Assembly (NCBI RefSeq): GCF_002234675.1
Contig: NC_019876.2
Location: forward strand, 28,533,196-28,597,195
Length of the DNA stretch: 64,000 bases
Reading direction: 5' to 3'
From: Oryzias latipes
Lineage: Eukaryota > Chordata > Actinopteri > Beloniformes > Adrianichthyidae
A program made the translations under genes and the position numbers. This document shows, one piece after another, positions 58,010 to 64,000 of the stretch; position 1 is the first letter of the stretch, and every line of letters begins with the position of its first letter. The notes under the pieces were generated by a model. The model had not been told where the DNA came from. It did not search any database and saw only the letters and a program-made list of their open reading frames with translations.

Positions 58010-59800
58010 CTCTGCTACTGTTACTGGACTTGACCGCAGCCTTTGACACTGTTGACCATTACGTCCTCTTGGATAGGCTAAAAAATTGGGTTGGGGTATC
58101 CGGTTCCGCTTTTAACTGGTTCTCCTCTTATTTGACTGGTAGATCTTTTTCTGTCCTCTTATGCATCCTGTCAGGGGCGTCGTAGACATGACAGACCCAG
58201 ATGCTGAAACCCAGAAAGAACTTCCGACCCAGAATAGTTTATAAGAGTTTTATTTCCTGGGGAAATTCACAAAGTTCCTAGAAATGCGATGGATCGTGGA
58301 TCCTGAGGAGCGCGACGTGGAAGCCCAGGACGGCGCAACCAACTTGAGGAGAAGCGGAACGCCGAGGACGGCGGGGCGACGAGGCACGAGGCGTGGGCGC
58401 CGAGGACGGCGGGACCAGCTCGAGGAGAGACGTGGGCGCCGAGGACGGTGGGACCAGCTTGAGGTGAGGCGTGGACGCCGAGGACGGCTGGACCAGCTTG
58501 AAGAGTGGAGATAAGCTCTGGACAAGGAACCAGCGTGACCAGTGGAAGATGAACCTGAAGGAGAGCAAAAAGCGAGTTGAGCAAGGTAACTTGACTAGGT
58601 TAGCAGATACTAAAAGGCCAGACTTAAGCACCAGAGTGAGTAAAACGAACTGGTGTTGAATTCTGGTGAGCAGCTCCCTTATGAAAGTCTGGCAGAAGAT
58701 GAGGTGATGAAGGACAGCTGGTGCCAATCAGCAGAGCAGAGCTGTGAGGGGGGGAGGTGAGCAGACAGAGGCACCGTGACACATCCCTCACTTCTGGTGT
58801 GCCACAAGGCTCAGTTTTGGGACCTTTTTTGTTTATTTCATATCTGCTGCCCCTGCAGCATAATTCAAGTTCTTTTAATGATATTTCTTATCAATTTTAT
58901 GCTGATGATATTATGCTTTATGTCTGTTTTAAACGCCAGGATGTTTTTAAAATACAGATTTTACGCAGGTGTCTGAATTCAGTCAAGAGTTGGATGAATC
59001 ATAATTTTCTCCAACTTAATGAAGCCAAAACTGAGGTTCTAGTCTGTGCTCCCGACAGTTGCCTCCCCCAGATAGTCCAGTGGTTCGGTCCACTTGCTTC
59101 CCTTATCAAGCCGTCTGTCAAAAACCGTGGGGTGACTCTTGACCCGGTTCTATCCTTTGTCTCTCATGTCGGGTCATGTTCTTGTTTTTATCATCTCGAA
59201 AATTTTGCAAAACTGAGTCCAATTGTGTCACGTTCTGAGTTGGAGATGCTCATCCACGCTTTTCTATCATCTCGTTTTTATTACTGCAACTCCATCTTCA
59301 CATGTTTAAGCAAAAAATCTTTAGAACGGCTCCATGTTGTCCAGAACGCTGCTGCAAGGCTTTCAACCAATTCTTCCAAGTTCTCACTCGTCACCCCGTT
59401 GTTAATCCTGCTGCATTGGCCCCCCATCCGCTACCGAGTGCATTTTAAAATCCTGGTTATGACACACACAGCTCTTAATACCCAAGCGCCAGTCTACATA
59501 AAAGACTTTTTTCAGCCGTACACTCCCAGCAGGTCCCTGAGATCATATGACCAGGGTCTGCTGGTCGTTAAGAGAACTCGTTTAAAGCTGTTTCCTGTTG
59601 GACTATTGCAGCATCAATGCCATGAACTCAAAGCAAATACGTTTATTAGAACTGGCCACAAGATCTGTAGGTCCATACCACAACACATTTTCTTCTTCAT
59701 GCTAAAAAAACAAACCCAAAAAACCTTTGCTTCCTGGTGGCAGGGATCAAATGCTGCTTTATTAAAGATACGTGAAAAAATTCACAACTTGAGTTCATAA
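58010..59800 (+). mobile_element. L2/Rex-type LINE reverse transcriptase, split by a solo LTR
   Basis: RT motifs: [17 protein letters not shown] (about 58030-58080), then after the solo LTR SGVPQGSVLGPFLFISYLL, YADDIMLY (about 58900-58920), NFLQLNEAKTEVLV, LHVVQNAAARL and LLHWPPIRYRVHFKILVMTH. A 347-codon frame (58757-59800) is open after the LTR. The C-terminal part beyond about 59580 diverges from the family. The catalytic YADD is intact, but the 5' part and endonuclease are missing. Confidence 0.8.
58169..58781 (-). repeat. solo LTR (gypsy/sushi-like), 613 bp
   Basis: The sequence begins TGTCAGGGGC and ends GGCACCGTGACA, with a perfect 5-bp target duplication CATCC (58164-58168 and 58782-58786). 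The self-primer core AACGAACTGG is at 58644-58653 in the same orientation as in the gypsy LTR at 10236. Internally it has a minisatellite of GGACCAGCT-GAGG-GCCGAGGACGG units (58330-58500). It arose by recombination between two LTRs. Excising it rejoins the LINE frame. Confidence 0.85.
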
Positions 59801-60036
59801 ATAAAAGGTCTCTCAACAAGTAGTGCATCTTTTCTCCTCTTGTAAAAAGACTGAGGTTCAGCTGTGCTTTTTCTTGACCTCAGATAAACAGCGTGAATAC
59901 CAAGAACATGCATGAGTCTGATTATCAGTCAGATCTAAGCACAGAAAGCCCCCAGCAGGCTCACCAGGACACGCCAGATTTTGCCGCATTACTAAAAATG
60001 TCTTTGATCATTTCAGTGGAAAAGCTGGCCTGCTTG
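59801..60036. other. upstream region of ependymin-like copy 5
   Basis: No gene is seen. It shares nothing obvious with the promoters of copies 1, 3 and 4. Confidence 0.4.
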
Positions 60037-60044
60037 TATTTAAG
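60037..60044 (+). promoter_or_regulatory. TATA-like box of ependymin-like copy 5
   Basis: TATTTAAG lies 63 bases before the ATG at 60107, a plausible core promoter position for a short 5' UTR. Confidence 0.5.
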
Positions 60045-60106
60045 GACTGGAGCTTGGGTGGGACTTCCCACTTCTGTGGAGGAAAGCGAGATTTTCTTCA
60101 GACATC

Positions 60107-63100
60107 ATGAGGTCCGTCGTGCTGCTGCTCTCTTTCTGGATGGGCTGCCTGGCTCAGAAGCCACAACCATGCTGTAGGTACACAATTCTCCACACACCTT
60201 ACTGTCGGGTGAGGTTTCTCAATTTCTCTTATTTCAACAGCTTCCCCACCTCTCCTATCAGGAGGCGTATCTATCGTAAGTATGGGGCGCTTCATACTCC
60301 TGTCATGTGTTGACAGGAGTATGAAGTAAAGCAGTTTTTTTCCTTCTGCAGTCCACACAAGCTCAGGAGCTGGCTGCTTTTGCAAAGTACAGTTATGATG
60401 GGCTGGGAAAGCGCATCCGCCTCACCGAGATAGGATCCTACGTGAACACCACCTTCCAGCTGGATGTGCTCCTACTTTTCAAACAGGTGACAGCTATGAA
60501 TGTTGAAAAAGGTGCCTTTAAGCGCATGGCAGCTTTAAACTCAGTCAGTGCAAACACTAAAATGTTTAGGAGGAAATCAACGCAAAAGTTTAGATTAACC
60601 CTTGTGCCATCTCGTGGGGTCCAGATGACCCCCCCCTTCCATTGACGTTTTCTCTTACCATGACAAAGGTGGATAAAGGTGGAAAGATTTCATGTAATCC
60701 ATGGACACCAGTGAAGATCACAAATCATTGAAGAAAAAAGGTTCAGGTATCGGCTTGTTTAGCGCACTGTCTTGTTGGGTCCAGATGACCCTTCTCCCAA
60801 CATTAACGTGCCTCCGGGGCACGTTAATGTTGGGAGAAGGGTCATCTGGACCCAACAAGTTGCACAAGGGGTTAAAATGTGCATAAAATGAGGTCACATT
60901 TGATTTCCTTTGGAAGCCGGTTTCATTCAGAGATCAGATAAGTAAGCAAACAAACCCAACCTGCTGGATAAAACATCCCCCTGTCCTGTAGGGTTTCATG
61001 TACAAGATCAACAACAAGGATCGCACATGCTTCAAAAAGCACCTGATGGAAGACTTCCACCCATTGGCCATTCCGAACGATGCTTCCTTGGTGGGTCAGG
61101 CCGTGCTGGGGAGCACCTCTGTTCAAGGAGAAGGACTCCTGGTGAACACGTGGACCGGGCAGATGCAGCTGAGGAAGAGAAACGGTAGAGTGGGAAGAGG
61201 GTCTGATGCTACGTTCACACCGGGCGCATTACATACGTTCAAGAACACGCATGGTGTTTTCAGCGCATGGTGTTCGTTTCGTTCATGTGGTGTTGGAATG
61301 ATCGGAGAAATGATTGTCCAACTGGGAATACGCACATGAACATTAAAAAAAAAAATCTTCCAACTCCACATAATTGCTGAATCTCTTTCTGCACCAGTAC
61401 AAAGGTCAATTATTTTTTTGCACCGATTACCAATTCCCTGTAATTACCATTACAGGGAAAATAAAACATTGTTAAGGACTATCAGTATCATTTATTCCAG
61501 TTTGACTTTCCATATGGCCCCCAGGCCTTAGTGTGCCCACCCCTGGTGTATATTTACAGTTGGAAGAGGCTTTGTGCAAAACATTGAAGCGGTGCAAATC
61601 TCGGGGTTTTTTTTCTTTCCCAGCTCTGTTCTCTATTTTAAAAGACTTGGTGTCGTAGAATTCTGGCCCAATTATCCATTTCTCCCTCATGATCAATATT
61701 CAGACAGCAAAGGTGATATCCATATGTCCCTCCCAAATCCAAGTCCCTGATAGGTCAAAGTTCAACCTGTTTTAACTTTCAATGCCTCGCGTTTTCTACG
61801 TAGAGCCTGAAAATTTGCATAGCGATGCATGAACCAACGTTTACCTCGACTTTTCATTAAAAGTAGTTGCTTCAACGTGCTTTTTCCGAGGGTGGTGTGA
61901 CCGTAGATTGATGCTCCAGCTCATGATTTTTACTAATGTGAGTTATTTCTCCATCTGCAGCAAAGTACCTGAGCACCGTCACCGAGTTTGGCTGCTTTCC
62001 AGTCAACACTCTGGTCAGTACAGACAGTAAAGCATGGGTGCTTGTCAGGTAGGTGAACCTTTCTGGTTATTTGTTCCATTCCTTATGGTGTAAAACCAGA
62101 ATAAATCAAGTTTTTCTCATAACTTTGAAAGTTTAAAACTTATTTTGCTCATTGAATGTCTGAGTCTGCACCGTGAGGCATTTACACGAGTGACAAAACA
62201 CCTGGGGTCACAGTGAACAACAACCCCTCCAAAAAGATGACATCACCGCAGAAGGGGAAAAAATGAATGGCGCCAAAATCTCTTACGGGGCTTATAAATA
62301 TATATTTAAAAATCCACCAACAAAAACAAAGCACACCTGTCGGGATGTTCAAAGGAAGTTTAAAAGTTATTATGGGATTGCCACGGGACCTACAGCTTTA
62401 CTGCAATTTTGTGGCAAGGTGTGAAATTTGGCAATTTTCCCATTTTTACAAAATATAGGAGAAGAAAACTTTTGTTTGAGTGATCTTCGCAAACATTCTC
62501 ACACACACAGCCTGGTTTAGTCTACCACAACAACCAAAGTTTCGTTGACCTTTAACCTTGGGAAGAGGTTTTGAAAATTCCAAATATATCCCCTAAGGAC
62601 CTTCTACAAATTTTAAACTCCTCCTGGGGTTTTCCATCGATCGTGTTCTAACTCCTCCAGCATTACTGGGAAGCTACTTGGGGGGAAAAAACGTAGACGT
62701 TGTAGATTTTTATCGGCTTCAATGTGGCAAGTTTGCAAAACTGCCATTTCCCTGTTGCTATATTTGACCGGAATATTGTGAAAATGTAGTCCTTGAACCC
62801 CTGCCTCAAGCTGAACAAAACGATGTAACATACAATATGAAACAATTGAGAAAGTGCCCGTTTTTGAACAAAAAACCTCCGTTGCCAAGGAAATCCAACA
62901 ATTTTATTTCAGCAGATTCTTCCACAAATTACATAGAGCTCTTCTTCACCCCCAGGCGACCAAAAAATAAAATGGTTGCTATGGAGATAAGATCAACAGA
63001 AAAGCTGCCATTATGAAGAAATAGTTTTTTCTAAAGAATCTCTTAGATGCAGTTATGACCAGGGTGGCAGGGGTAGATGGGGAGAGTTAGGGGCGTGTAA

Positions 63101-63333
63101 CAGTCGCACACCCAATGAGGGCGGGGCTTGCAGCTTTGATTTTATACATATTTAATATTATGTTTTGTCAAATATATGTGAAGTTCAGTGTTTTTGTGTT
63201 TTACAGTTTCTATAACAACATCATGGGGATCCCAGATCCTCAAGTGTTCACCCCTCCAACTTTCTGCAAAGGAGTCCAGCTGGAGGAAGACGAGGAAGAG
63301 GAGAAGCACTCATTCTTATACAGCTTGTTTTGA
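60107..63333 (+). CDS. ependymin-like protein, copy 5 (intact, diverged)
   Basis: Exons 60107-60173, 60241-60275, 60352-60486, 60992-61184, 61961-62048 and 63207-63333 have good GT/AG borders and give 645 nt or 214 residues, the usual ependymin length. The signal peptide is MRSVVLLLSFWMGCLA. Family cysteines are in KPQPC, RTCFKK, FGCFP and PPTFCKG. An N-T-T glycosylation sequon lies in exon 3. The C-terminus is very acidic (EEDEEEEKHS), as in calcium-binding ependymins, and unlike the tail of copies 0-3. Exon sizes match copy 1 except exon 4 (+6) and exon 6. It is a much older paralogue than copies 0-4, with its own promoter, and is probably the ancestral neighbour of the amplified group. Intron 3 carries a TTAA MITE with a perfect palindrome. 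Poly(A) signal AATAAA is at 63376-63381. Confidence 0.9.
60599..60871. mobile_element. TTAA-site MITE in intron 3 of copy 5
   Basis: The element starts CCCTTGTGCCATC after TTAA (60595-60598) and ends TTGCACAAGGGG before TTAA (60872-60875). It shares internal segments with the copies at 54650 and 55387 but in the opposite direction. One end has been inversely duplicated into a 42-bp-arm palindrome (60771-60859). Confidence 0.85.
60771..60859. repeat. perfect inverted repeat, 42-bp arms, 5-bp loop
   Basis: Arms 60771-60812 and 60818-60859 are exact reverse complements around TCCGG. It starts CTTGTTGGGTCC and ends GGACCCAACAAG. In the transcript of copy 5 it would form a very stable intronic hairpin. 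Confidence 0.95.
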
Positions 63334-63375
63334 AACATCTCGTTCATGTTTTGACCCCAGTGTTTTATAATCCCT

Positions 63376-63381
63376 AATAAA
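63376..63381 (+). other. poly(A) signal of ependymin-like copy 5
   Basis: AATAAA lies 43 bases after the stop codon in CCTAATAAACTG. Confidence 0.75.
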
Positions 63382-63477
63382 CTGTGATTCCAATCTTGTC
63401 AGTGTGTGAGCATGGAATGTATCTTATCATTAGTTCACCTGTTTGGTTTTATTAGCCTGCATTAATGGCCCTCTCAT

Positions 63478-63652
<175 letters not shown>

Positions 63653-63699
63653 TACACGTGTTTGTGTGTGTGTGTGTGTTTGTGTATCCGCCAGCAGGG

Positions 63700-64000
63700 G
63701 GCAGACGTGAGGTGACAGCTGCTTTGTAGCTGCACTGCTGCCCTAGAAACAGACAGAGGACGTCTGTCAACATTGAGAGGAGTAACTCATATAAAATAAA
63801 GGAATAAGGAAGACTTTTCTACAGATTATAGAGCTTTTAGTGGAGAAGGATCGACACATTTTAAAAAGTAAGGCCAAACATGTTTTTCAATGTTTATTTA
63901 TTTTAAAATAACATAGGAGTAAGTGGATAAAAATGTAAGTATAATCATTTATTCTATTTTTATGATAATTTTCACAGACAATATTTGATAACTAATTAAA
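63700..64000. other. end of window, no gene seen
   Basis: AT-rich sequence without recognisable coding or repeat features. Confidence 0.4.

Overview
The window is vertebrate, almost certainly teleost, genomic DNA. It has GT/AG-split genes, AATAAA poly(A) signals, tRNA-derived SINEs, L1-, L2/Rex- and CR1-like LINEs, a chromodomain Ty3/gypsy element with the hallmarks of the Tf1/sushi group, Ty1/copia, hAT, pogo/Tc1, Harbinger-like and piggyBac-like (TTAA) elements. Nothing bacterial is present. Positions 17306-18305 are an assembly gap of 1000 N.

The resident gene family is a tandem, same-strand cluster of ependymin-like secreted glycoprotein genes with six exons (67, 35, 135, about 187, 88 and about 130-196 nt). 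Six members are visible: copy 0 (only its last exons, 1-235), copy 1 (12179-14777, intact), copy 2 (21169-22260, exons 4-6 only), copy 3 (33488-36801, complete except for a deleted exon 6 splice acceptor and a premature stop), copy 4 (43818-44950, deletion pseudogene) and copy 5 (60107-63333, intact and much more diverged). Copies 0-4 share flanking modules: a 3' flank, a Tc1 relic, a SINE tail with (GGAT)n, and a proximal promoter with a TATA-like box. They therefore arose by repeated segmental duplication.

A second host gene is present as fragments. Exons of an alpha-kinase 1 (alpk1)-like gene lie at 26281-26376 and 26457-26564, and again at 37534-38196. They bracket a 3.6-kb foldback element and ependymin copy 3. 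The last block has lost its central region and runs out of frame into a kinase-domain segment, so this is a decayed alpk1 copy with ependymin copy 3 nested in its intron.

Most of the rest is nested mobile DNA. (a) 2036-11544 is a pogo-like TIR segment in a TA site. It contains a full-length gypsy element with 497-bp LTRs and a 5-bp TSD, which itself carries a 5'-truncated L1 with a 13-14 bp TSD. (b) A Ty1/copia element on the minus strand (about 57700 to 46922) is split by an L1 (17-bp TSD), two TTAA MITEs and a 6173-bp TIR element with a 4-bp TSD. That element in turn contains a LINE, a hAT MITE (8-bp TSD) and a 2-kb TA-site element. (c) A solo LTR with a 5-bp TSD sits in an L2/Rex-type LINE (58169-58781).

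The most unusual objects are the 6173-bp element at 48460-54632, with a recurring 13-bp motif and an uncharacterised transposase-like ORF; the 3626-bp foldback element at 27957-31582; the gypsy self-priming signal; and a perfect 42-bp-arm palindrome at 60771-60859 in an intron of the intact ependymin copy 5.
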